DNA of 7,237 nt, from positions 1-7,237 of the forward strand of contig JBIJDM010000150.1 in NCBI GenBank assembly GCA_044344145.1, in the 5' to 3' direction. The translations under genes were made by a program, and so were the position numbers. This document shows positions 1-5,306 of the stretch, in pieces. Within the stretch, counting starts at the first letter, position 1. Every line of letters begins with the position of its first letter. The notes beneath the pieces are model-generated. The model was not told the DNA's origin, made no database searches, and saw nothing but the letters and a program-made list of their open reading frames with translations. The stretch comes from JBAXGE01 sp044344145 (GTDB lineage Bacteria > Planctomycetota > Phycisphaerae > WQYP01).

Positions 1-206
1 CGGCAATCCACGGGAACAGGTTTGGCTTCACCACAGTGCAGTTACCGGACTTAGGTAGGGGGGCGTCAACGGTTGAAAAGAAAGATAATCGTCGCGCGAT
101 GCTATCCAGCGGAAGGCTGGTAGAAATACTTGCGTGGCGTCATAGCTGGTATTACACTTTCGTTGCTGAGAACCGTGGTTTAATAGCCCCTTGCGCGTGA
201 GTTGGC
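1..206. other. Upstream region with no supported gene
   Basis: No gene is supported here. One plus-strand frame stays open from the left edge to a TGA at about 198-200. Its roughly 65 codons match no family I know, and the base composition is less GC-rich than the neighbouring genes, so I do not call it. A weak promoter-like pair, TTGCGT at 130-135 and TACACT at 153-158 with a 17-base spacer, could serve the gene starting at 207. A hairpin at 102-123 is listed separately. Confidence 0.4.
102..123. repeat. Hairpin upstream of the DUF4332-type gene
   Basis: CCAGC at 106-110 and GCTGG at 116-120 form a perfect stem around a GGAAG loop. With T105 bulged, CTA at 102-104 pairs with TAG at 121-123, giving 8 bp in total. 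No T-run follows on either strand, so it is not a standard intrinsic terminator. It could lie in the 5' untranslated region or be chance. Confidence 0.35.
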
Positions 207-911
207 ATGAACCGGCAGAATTATCTTCAATGGCTCCATGAGCAGGCCCGGGGTGTGCTGGGCCAGCGGGAAAAGGCGGATGGGTTCCGTGCGGCACTGG
301 CCGCGGTGGCCGCCTTGGAACAACACCTGCGCGAACAGTGCGGTATCCAGCAGGTTGAAGCTGTGACGCTGGAAGCCTTGCACTCCTTCACTTTTGACGA
401 CCAGCGCAACGATGACCACCATCTGCGTCGGCTTTTCGACTATCTCGCCCGGCCGGAACTGGTGCAGTATGTGGACGAGGTTTCGGCCCGGAAATACTTT
501 CAGCGCAAGACGCTGGCCGTGATCTTCAAAGCCATGCCCCGGCACCGCGCCCAGAGCGCCAAACTAAAAAACGCGGGGATCCGCACCCCGGCAGAACTGG
601 TTGAACGGGGGGCCACCCCGGCGGGCCGACAACAGATCGCACAGGCGACCGGACTCGCCCCCGAAACCGTGCTGGAACTGGTCCATTGCTGTGACCTGTG
701 CCGGATGACGGGCATGGCCGGCCAGGCCCTGCGGCGCTCCGTGGCGCTGGGCTATACCACACTGGCCAAGTATCGGCAGGCTGACCCGGAGGAAATCCGC
801 CGGGCGCTGGCCCAGTATCTGGCCGCGCACCATGAGCAAAGCAACACCATGATTGATTTTGCGACCTTCATTCATCAGGCCCGCCGCTTGCCGGAACAGG
901 TTCGGAACTGA
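207..911 (+). CDS. DUF4332-type helix-hairpin-helix protein
   Basis: This encodes 234 residues without signal peptide or membrane segment, so it is probably cytoplasmic. Residues about 118-196 look like a DUF4332-type unit of paired helix-hairpin-helix motifs: LKNAGIRTPAELVERGATPAG (in part, from 120), a TGLAPETVLELV helix around 148-159, and a second LGYTTLAKY hairpin at 181-189. Such domains are linked to nucleic-acid or protein contacts, but no biochemical role is settled. Residues 1-110 are helical and charged, with a long N-terminal helix (5-45), and match no family I can name. C161, C162 and C165 sit close together at the hinge between the two hairpin units. The ATG at 207 lacks a good SD (only GTGAG near 197-201), so the start is less sure than others here. 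It appears monocistronic, because a hairpin-rich gap with a strong new promoter follows. The domain call is fairly sure; the function is unknown. Confidence 0.8.
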   Translation: MNRQNYLQWLHEQARGVLGQREKADGFRAALAAVAALEQHLREQCGIQQVEAVTLEALHSFTFDDQRNDDHHLRRLFDYLARPELVQYVDEVSARKYFQRKTLAVIFKAMPRHRAQSAKLKNAGIRTPAELVERGATPAGRQQIAQATGLAPETVLELVHCCDLCRMTGMAGQALRRSVALGYTTLAKYRQADPEEIRRALAQYLAAHHEQSNTMIDFATFIHQARRLPEQVRN

Positions 912-922
912 CGGGCATACAA

Positions 923-989
923 GCCGGCAAACCACGCTGCATGTTGCCCGGCACAGGCCGGGAGCCGGCGTTACTGACATAGTAATGCC
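923..989. repeat. Tandem hairpins after the DUF4332-type gene
   Basis: Two adjacent perfect or near-perfect stems begin 35 bases after the stop at 911. CCCGGC 947-952 and GCCGGG 957-962 flank an ACAG loop. GGCGTTACT 967-975 pairs with AGTAATGCC 981-989 around a 5-base loop, with one G-T wobble. An alternative stem pairs GCCGGCAA 923-930 with TTGCCCGGC 944-952 (one bulge) and competes with the first. No T-tract follows, so if this ends transcription it is not a textbook intrinsic terminator. It may protect the mRNA 3' end or be a REP-like element. Confidence 0.45.
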
Positions 990-1053
990 AACGCCTTGCA
1001 TGAACTTAACTATTGCCTCTTCCATCGTCCGATACCCGCTGCTGCGCCAGAGC

Positions 1054-1083
1054 TTGACACCCAAAAGAGAATTGGGCTAGAAT
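1054..1083 (+). promoter_or_regulatory. Sigma70-type promoter for the 1212 gene
   Basis: A perfect -35 TTGACA at 1054-1059 and a -10 TAGAAT (5 of 6) at 1078-1083 are separated by 18 bases. The predicted transcription start is about 1089-1091, exactly where a foldable leader (GGCGATGG) begins. It is the best promoter in the window and would drive the BtrH-like gene at 1212, probably with the GFA-type gene at 2545. Confidence 0.7.
1060..1076. promoter_or_regulatory. Palindrome in promoter spacer, candidate operator
   Basis: CCCAA (1060-1064), seven bases, then TTGGG (1072-1076) form a perfect inverted repeat that fills nearly the whole -35/-10 spacer. A dimeric repressor, or a MerR-type activator acting on the slightly long 18-base spacer, could bind here. 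The arms are only 5 bp, so chance is possible. No regulator gene for it is seen in the window. Confidence 0.35.
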
Positions 1084-1089
1084 GTTTAC

Positions 1090-1211
1090 GGCGATGGAAG
1101 GTCGCCTCCAGCCTGCGGAAAGGACTTAGTCCACCTTCTTCGTAAATTATCTATTGACCTTCTTTTCTGCCCTTTTTCGCAGGCTTAGGGCGTTATCGAA
1201 AGGAAGGTTCT
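1090..1211 (+). ncRNA. Structured 5' leader, candidate translational switch
   Basis: The leader runs about 122 nt from the predicted transcription start to the ATG at 1212. Visible pairings are as follows. (a) Hairpin GGCGA 1090-1094 with TCGCC 1102-1106. (b) Its loop segment GAAGG (1097-1101, or GAAGGT to 1102 if the stem is 4 bp) is complementary to ACCTTC at 1133-1138, giving a pseudoknot, and also to a second ACCTTC at 1157-1162. (c) A 14-bp long-range helix, 1110-1123 with 1172-1185, has two G-U pairs and a perfect AGCCTGCG/CGCAGGCT core. (d) An 11-bp helix hides the SD and is listed separately. Helices c and d cross, so they would form a pseudoknot or exclude each other. The first hairpin, with its loop pairing about 26 nt downstream, resembles fluoride (crcB) riboswitch architecture. 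However, the conserved linker and the segment after P2 are not recognisable, so I do not name it as one. No U-run terminator is seen, so any control would act on translation. Confidence 0.45.
1157..1208 (+). promoter_or_regulatory. SD-sequestering helix
   Basis: The SD region GAAAGGAAGGT (1198-1208), just before the ATG at 1212, is complementary over 11 bases to ACCTTCTTTTC (1157-1167), with one G-U wobble and a loop of about 30 nt. In this fold the ribosome-binding site would be masked. GAAGGT is also present at 1097-1102, so that upstream copy could compete for the 1157 segment and free the SD. Confidence 0.45.
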
Positions 1212-2495
1212 ATGTCCAAGCTTCTCCCCATCCGTCCCAATCTTGAACACCTGAAACACGAAGCCAAGAGCTTGCTCAAGGCCCACGCCGCGGGCGACGT
1301 ATCGGCGTGTGCCGTGCTGCGCCATCTGCGGCGGTTTAGCGGTGTTGCGGACGTGGCAATACTCGCCGAAAAACTTACCCTGACCGAGGTTTACTTTGCC
1401 CTGGCGCGGGAGTACGGCTTCAAAAGTTGGGACGAGTTACGCAAGCTGATTCTCCAGTCCGAGGGGGTTGCCGGTGCCGATGCCCCGCCGTACGCCGATG
1501 CGCTCCGGCTGCCAGACCCGCCTGCGGGGGGTGGGGGTAATCGCCTCACGCGGGCGATCTATATGGCCCTCTCCTACTGTGGCGCGGTTTGCGATTATGA
1601 CACCATCGCGGGCGACAGCGGTCTGGCTTTTATCCTGCAGGCCGACAGCAAACACACCCCCTATGGCGCCAATACGCCGGAACTCGACCTGGGTTGGTGG
1701 CCGCTTGATGAATGGGGGGCCATGCTGCGGCTGGAGTTCCTCGGCCGCGCACACGGGATTCCCCTGCATCTCCTGCCGAAGGTGAGTGATGAATGGCGGG
1801 CTGATTCCGCGGCCCATTTTGCCAAGTATCACCGCGCGGCGATCCAGCAGTGTCTGGAAGCGGGTCGTCCGGTCGTGGCTTGTGCGCGGGAATATTACCT
1901 GATCACCGGAATGGATGAGGGCACGCCGCCGCTGCTGGGGCAGATGAGTTGCTCCTCTGAGGCCAAGATCCAACGGCCCGACCAGTATAGCTGGGTGGTC
2001 ATCGCCCCCGGCGACATGATCGAGCCCATGGACCGTCTGGCCGCAGATGCCGAAGCCCTCGCGTTTGCCTGCGCCCTGCATCACGAGCGCTTCAGTCGGG
2101 ATATACCCGGCACCGCCCCGGAATGGGCCGCGGTCAAATCGAGCGGGAAGGCCTCGTTTGCGCTGTGGGCACAGGTGCTGCGTGATGGCCGGTGCGGGCC
2201 GCATTTCTACAGCGGTAACGTGATCGGCTTCCTGAAGAGCAATCGCCGCAGTGTGCCACCCTATCTTCGGGCGATGACGGCACGGCATGGCGCCGCGGCC
2301 GCGGCGCGGTTGCACAATGCCGCCGGGATTTACGAACAGGTCCTGGAAGTACTGAATACAGCCAATGCCAGCAAAACGGCGTTTGAATCAGACGCCGGGC
2401 GCACCGAGCTGGCGCAGGTCGTTGATAAGCTGGCCGCGCTAGAGGCCCAAGCGATTGGCGAACTGGAACTGGCCGTGAAAGCCATGGCGCGATAA
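1212..2495 (+). CDS. BtrH/C39-like protein with Acidobacteria-type N-terminal module
   Basis: This encodes 427 residues, with no signal peptide and probably cytoplasmic. Residues 4-81 (LPIRPNLEHLKHEAKSLLK onward, ending REYGFKSWDELRKLI) are a helical module often found before ankyrin repeats and other domains in Acidobacteria and PVC bacteria. A proline- and glycine-rich linker follows (about 92-109). Residues 112-265 resemble the N-terminal domain of butirosin protein BtrH, a peptidase-C39-like fold: the segment YMALSYCGAV with C123 sits where the nucleophile lies, and GRPVVACAREYYLITGMDE (218-236) matches the second half of the core. In peptidases that stretch carries the catalytic His; here it reads YYLITG without His, so acyl-transfer or binding is likelier than proteolysis. 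Residues 270-427 are helical, as in the BtrH C-terminal half. The SD AGGAAGG (1201-1207) supports the ATG at 1212. The leader and promoter upstream suggest tight control. The GFA-type gene follows after 49 bases. The family call is from pattern recognition; the substrate is unknown. Confidence 0.65.
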   Translation: MSKLLPIRPNLEHLKHEAKSLLKAHAAGDVSACAVLRHLRRFSGVADVAILAEKLTLTEVYFALAREYGFKSWDELRKLILQSEGVAGADAPPYADALRLPDPPAGGGGNRLTRAIYMALSYCGAVCDYDTIAGDSGLAFILQADSKHTPYGANTPELDLGWWPLDEWGAMLRLEFLGRAHGIPLHLLPKVSDEWRADSAAHFAKYHRAAIQQCLEAGRPVVACAREYYLITGMDEGTPPLLGQMSCSSEAKIQRPDQYSWVVIAPGDMIEPMDRLAADAEALAFACALHHERFSRDIPGTAPEWAAVKSSGKASFALWAQVLRDGRCGPHFYSGNVIGFLKSNRRSVPPYLRAMTARHGAAAAARLHNAAGIYEQVLEVLNTANASKTAFESDAGRTELAQVVDKLAALEAQAIGELELAVKAMAR

Positions 2496-2544
2496 ATGCA
2501 CAGTTACCAACCCGGTACCACTGTTACCCTGCAAGGAGATTACC

Positions 2545-2997
2545 ATGATGCGAACGATTCTCTGCGGTTTAACCCTGGTCCTGCTGGTCGCCGTGTCCGG
2601 TCAGGGGCAGAATGCCCAACTGCCCGTCAGCACCACGGCCCCGGCCACGCAGGCCAAGCCGGACGCCATCACCGGGCAATGCCACTGCGGCCAACTGAAA
2701 TACGAGATCACCGGCCCGATTATCAAATGCAGCTACTGTGATTGTTCCGGGTGCCGGCGCGCCACGGGCACGCTCAAAGCACCGTTCGTTACCGTGGCCG
2801 GGAAAGACTTCAAAGTTAGCGGTGGCGAAGTGGCGCAATTCCGCACGGCCGCCGGGGAAAAGTGTGACGCCGCCGGGGCCTGGTATGCGTGTCCCAAGTG
2901 CCATTCCCCGCTTTACTGGCAGGCACATCAGGGCAAGGAAGTGGACGTGTTTGCCGGCACGCTCGACAATCCGAAACTGTTCGTGATCAAGAAGTAA
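2545..2997 (+). CDS. Exported GFA-family zinc protein
   Basis: This encodes 150 residues of the GFA/CENP-V fold, named for formaldehyde-activating glutathione enzymes. The zinc ligands are intact. C46 and C48 (QCHCG) plus C116 and C119 (CPKC) should form the structural site; C65, C67 and C70 in CDCSGCRRATG should form the second, catalytic-type site. C62 and C107 are extra cysteines. Unlike usual GFA proteins, which are cytoplasmic and start close to the first CxC, this one has a signal peptide: MMRTILCG, a hydrophobic core to about residue 18, then a polar, proline- and threonine-rich linker to about 42. No lipobox is seen, so cleavage by signal peptidase I around 18-24 is likely. The SD AAGGAG (2533-2538) lies 6 bases before the ATG at 2545; the second ATG (2548) is also possible. 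The gene is probably in an operon with the gene ending at 2495. The true substrate is unknown, and many GFA proteins do not act on formaldehyde. Confidence 0.85.
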   Translation: MMRTILCGLTLVLLVAVSGQGQNAQLPVSTTAPATQAKPDAITGQCHCGQLKYEITGPIIKCSYCDCSGCRRATGTLKAPFVTVAGKDFKVSGGEVAQFRTAAGEKCDAAGAWYACPKCHSPLYWQAHQGKEVDVFAGTLDNPKLFVIKK

Positions 2998-3007
2998 AGC
3001 CCTGCGC

Positions 3008-3024
3008 GGTTTTGCGGTAAAACC
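3008..3024 (+). terminator. Weak hairpin after the GFA-type gene
   Basis: GGTTTT (3008-3013) and AAAACC (3019-3024) form a perfect 6-bp stem with a 5-base loop, 10 bases after the stop at 2997. No T-run follows and the stem is AT-rich, so it is a poor intrinsic terminator. The remaining bases up to the promoter at 3181 show no gene. Confidence 0.25.
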
Positions 3025-3180
3025 AGATTGCACACCTGGCCATGGCCCGTTATCCCGGCCGGATGGGTTGGATGTGAGTTTTGGCCGCTCGTATCCCGGC
3101 TATGTCAATGGACTACCTTGGGCGGGGTACGCACGGTGGCTCAGGGGCGCATAGTTGCCTGACCTTCTCTGGCGACCAGA

Positions 3181-3210
3181 TTGACAAACCCGACTATATA
3201 ACGATATTGT
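3181..3210 (+). promoter_or_regulatory. Likely promoter for the lipoprotein gene
   Basis: A perfect -35 TTGACA (3181-3186) and a -10-like TATTGT (3205-3210, 4 of 6) are separated by 18 bases, as in the promoter at 1054. The implied start near 3217 lies past the ATG at 3212, which supports the GTG at 3254 as the true start. Confidence 0.45.
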
Positions 3211-3253
3211 TGTGGGCGTTACCTTTGGTGTTCGTTGTCTCAAGGAGTTCCCT

Positions 3254-4042
3254 GTGTGGCGTATTAATTGGGCTTTGATCCCGCTACTACTGACGGTTTG
3301 TACGGGCTGCGCCTCGATTAACGACACCGCCAAAGAATCAGCCCAATCCCTTCAAGGAACCGCCATGTCAGAATTACAACTCAGTACGCTGCAGGTTAAG
3401 CCCATGGAGGCCTGGTACGCCATGAATGATGAGCATGGCACGCCACAAGGCTATGCGCATCTTACGATTCGCCGGGCTGAGGACCAGACGACGGAAGTGT
3501 CCTGGCAACTGCGGTTGGCGTTTACCGATGGCACCTATGAGGAAGAACGCAGCCTGGTGCTGAACCGGCAGATGAAGCTCCTGAGTGCGGCTTATTCGGC
3601 GGGGCAAGAACGCTGTCAGGCGACCCGGGTGGGGGATGAATTGCGGATTTTCACCAGTACCCCAAACTTGCCCGAGCCGCAGGAATCCAAGGTGCCGGTT
3701 GCGGTTGATGCCTTGATGGGACTGGACTTCGTTTTGGCCATGGCCATGCCGTTACAAGCGGGTTGTACGCTCGCATATTCCGGGTTAAACGAAGCGAACG
3801 GATTCAAATCACTCGGCCCGGCCAGTCTGGAGGTCAAGGGTAAAGAAACCATCCAGTGGTTGAACGCCCCCCTGGAGGTATGGAAAGTTGAGCGGATCGC
3901 GCAGCGGGGTACGCAGACGATTCGTCTACCGATGTGGGTGGACACGCAAGGTCGGATTATTCAGGTGGATTGGGGCGGCGGTACCATGATGGTTCTGAGT
4001 CGCACGCCTACGCAACATCTGTTTCAGCCGCCGAAACCGTAA
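3254..4042 (+). CDS. Putative lipoprotein of unknown function
   Basis: The start chosen is the GTG at 3254, because AAGGAG (3242-3247) lies 6 bases before it; an in-frame ATG at 3212 has no such site. From there the protein has 262 residues: WRINW, a hydrophobic run ALIPLLLTV, then CTGC with the lipidation cysteine at residue 19, a class II signal peptide. Position -3 is Cys rather than the usual Leu, which is tolerated but unusual. The residue after it is Ala, not Asp, so outer-membrane sorting is likely if the host is Gram-negative. The mature part is rich in predicted beta strands (for example VSWQLRLAFTDGTYEEERSLVL and IRLPMWVDTQGRIIQVDWGGG, in part). It recalls periplasmic beta-barrel or half-barrel folds of the LolA/DUF3108 type, but I cannot assign a family. 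A second ATG at 3365, with AAGGA at 3354-3358, could give a shorter form without the signal. The gene appears monocistronic. Confidence 0.75.
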   Translation: MWRINWALIPLLLTVCTGCASINDTAKESAQSLQGTAMSELQLSTLQVKPMEAWYAMNDEHGTPQGYAHLTIRRAEDQTTEVSWQLRLAFTDGTYEEERSLVLNRQMKLLSAAYSAGQERCQATRVGDELRIFTSTPNLPEPQESKVPVAVDALMGLDFVLAMAMPLQAGCTLAYSGLNEANGFKSLGPASLEVKGKETIQWLNAPLEVWKVERIAQRGTQTIRLPMWVDTQGRIIQVDWGGGTMMVLSRTPTQHLFQPPKP

Positions 4043-4116
4043 CCGCTGGGCCTGGGTCCGTTGGTCCATGATGGCTATCCATATGGCGGGTAGCATATCA
4101 AGGAATCGGTCTGGCG

Positions 4117-4129
4117 ACGTTGTAAACGT
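4117..4129. promoter_or_regulatory. Small palindrome upstream of the GyrI-like gene
   Basis: ACGTT (4117-4121) and AACGT (4125-4129) form a perfect inverted repeat around GTA, overlapping a poor -35-like TTGTAA (4120-4125). It may be an operator for the three-gene cluster. A further small stem, ACCGG 4169-4173 with CCGGT 4180-4184, lies before the SD. The gap 4043-4204 otherwise holds nothing I can call, and no good -10 is visible. Confidence 0.25.
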
Positions 4130-4204
4130 GTGCGAGACTGCGTACTACGGTTTGTAGTGATGGCCGCTACCGGTCTTTTCCGGTCCATGTTCAGGAGTTT
4201 GCAT

Positions 4205-4675
4205 ATGTCTGAATCCAAGGGCGAATTTCAGATCGTAGAATTTGGCCCGCTGCGCGGCATCGGGTTGGCCATGCAGGTGAAAGATGGCGCGGGGGACTTC
4301 GCCGGGCTCTGGCAGCAGCAGTTGTTCCCCCGGACAGGGGAGGTGGCGCGGCCAGTGCAGGCGGGGGCGCTGGGCGTGTACCGGTGTGTGCCGGGAGCAA
4401 CGGATGGAACGTTTGAGTACCTGGCACTGCTGGAAGCCACGGCAGATGCCCCGGTCCCGGCGGGGATGCTGGCACTGGCCTTGCCGCGCACGCATTATGC
4501 AGTATTTCCGGTGGCGGGTTTGGCGGCCTTGGGCGCGGCATGGGCCCGGACTTCCGCCGCGCTGGAAGCCCAGAAAGTCTGGCTGCCCTACTGTGGCCGG
4601 CAAGGCTGCCGGTGTGCGGAGTGCCCCGCGTTTGAGTATCACGCCTGGGATTCCCGCACCACGGCAAGGTGTTGA
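4205..4675 (+). CDS. GyrI-like effector-binding protein, frameshifted near the C-terminus
   Basis: This is a single-domain member of the GyrI-like / AraC effector-binding family (Pfam AraC_E_bind, Cass2-like), which binds small hydrophobic or cationic molecules. The ATG at 4205 is chosen because AGGAG (4193-4197) lies 7 bases before it. The 156 residues show the family pattern: FQIVEFGPLRGIGLAMQ strand, DFAGLWQQQLFPR helix, ALGVYRC strand, DGTFEYLALLE with conserved E71 and E77, APVPAGM, a HYAVFPVAG strand, and a WLPYCG segment. The family normally ends with a strand like V-I-Y-V-P-V. Here the frame instead reads DSRTTARC and stops. The expected end is present one frame away: HHGKVLIYVPVYRA, with a stop at 4699-4701. 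One missing base near 4655-4660, or a sequencing error, explains this; no canonical slippery site is seen. Residues 130-140 (CGRQGCRCAEC) add four cysteines spaced like a metal site, which is unusual for the family. There is no DNA-binding domain. It heads a same-strand cluster with the DinB and VOC genes. Confidence 0.8.
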   Translation: MSESKGEFQIVEFGPLRGIGLAMQVKDGAGDFAGLWQQQLFPRTGEVARPVQAGALGVYRCVPGATDGTFEYLALLEATADAPVPAGMLALALPRTHYAVFPVAGLAALGAAWARTSAALEAQKVWLPYCGRQGCRCAECPAFEYHAWDSRTTARC

Positions 4676-4747
4676 TTTACGTGCCGGTCTATCGGGCGTG
4701 ATCGTTGTTCCCACCCCTAGCGTGACACTTTTTTACGGAGTATGCAG

Positions 4748-5251
4748 ATGGATATTCACTCAGCCCTGAAGTCACAATATCATGCGGCGTTGCTGACTCT
4801 GCGGAATACCGTGGCACAATGTCCTGCGGCCATGTGGGATGACCCCGCCGATGGCCCGGCGCCATTCTGGAGGGTGGCGTATCACACGCTGTTTTATACT
4901 CATCTGTACCTGCAAAAGGATGAAAAGTCCTTTCGCCGCTGGGCGCAACACCGCGCCGAAGCCAATCTGATGGGCGGAGTGCCGTGGGATAATTTCCGCG
5001 CTCCCAAGCCCTGTGTCCCATACACCCAGGCGGAGATTCTGGAATACTGGCAAATCTGCGACAGTATGATTGACGCGGGGGTGGCCGCATTGGATTTATC
5101 GGCCCCGCAATGCGGGTTCCCCTGGTACAAAATGCCCACGCTGGAACACCAGATCGTCAACATCCGGCACATCCAGCACCATGCGGCCCTGTTGTCGGGC
5201 CGGCTCCGGCAGCGTGCTCAAATCGGTATTGATTGGATTGGCCGGGTCTGA
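4748..5251 (+). CDS. DinB-family four-helix metal protein
   Basis: This encodes 167 residues with the layout of the DinB/YfiT superfamily: a four-helix bundle with a three-histidine metal site. Members include bacillithiol- and mycothiol-dependent transferases and many of unknown role. Candidate ligands are H46 (WRVAYHTLFY) and the HxxxH pair H141/H145 in NIRHIQHHAALLSGRL; H144 is an alternative. The PFWRVAYHTLFYTHLYL helix and the MPTLEHQIVNIRHIQHHA helix fit the family well. The length is usual and no signal peptide is seen, so the protein is cytoplasmic. The ATG at 4748 is preferred over the one at 4742, because GGAG (4737-4740) lies 7 bases before 4748 but only 1 base before 4742. It lies 46 bases after the restored end of the GyrI-like gene and 55 bases before the VOC gene, so a three-gene operon is likely. 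A thiol-transfer role in detoxification is possible but not shown by the sequence. Confidence 0.85.
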   Translation: MDIHSALKSQYHAALLTLRNTVAQCPAAMWDDPADGPAPFWRVAYHTLFYTHLYLQKDEKSFRRWAQHRAEANLMGGVPWDNFRAPKPCVPYTQAEILEYWQICDSMIDAGVAALDLSAPQCGFPWYKMPTLEHQIVNIRHIQHHAALLSGRLRQRAQIGIDWIGRV

Positions 5252-5268
5252 TTGAGCGTTATGGAATG

Positions 5269-5274
5269 TATACT
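5269..5274 (+). promoter_or_regulatory. Possible -10 element before the VOC gene
   Basis: TATACT (5 of 6) lies 32 bases before the GTG at 5307, in the gap after the DinB gene. No -35 stands at the right distance: TTGAGC at 5252 is only 11 bases away. A TG just before the hexamer is not at the exact extended -10 position. It could give some independent transcription of the VOC gene. Confidence 0.25.
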
Positions 5275-5306
5275 TGTGTGCTTGGACTTAGGATAAGGAG
5301 TTGCTT

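Noticed and set aside
3..200. Frame open from the left edge, possibly the tail of a gene
   Set aside because: The residues match nothing I know and the composition is unlike the nearby genes; without upstream sequence it cannot be supported.
1437..2315. Long minus-strand open frame of 292 codons opposite the BtrH-like gene
   Set aside because: It lies wholly within a gene with recognisable domains, its product is rich in Arg, Pro and Gly as expected from antisense GC-rich DNA, and it matches no family.
3081..3278. Small plus-strand frame with a hydrophobic C-terminal stretch
   Set aside because: It has no SD, spans the promoter at 3181, and overlaps the lipoprotein start in another frame; the hydrophobic stretch is probably chance.
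4284..4769. Plus-strand frame of 161 codons overlapping the GyrI-like gene
   Set aside because: It is an Arg/Trp/Cys-rich out-of-frame product typical of GC-rich shadows; the family motifs lie in the other frame.
967..5262. Integron gene-cassette array, suggested by GFA, DinB, VOC and GyrI-like cargo and repeated GCGTTA in gaps (969, 1190, 3218, 5256)
   Set aside because: None of the GCGTTA copies continues as the attC GTTRRRY core, no paired RYYYAAC arms are seen, several genes have their own promoters, and no integrase is present.
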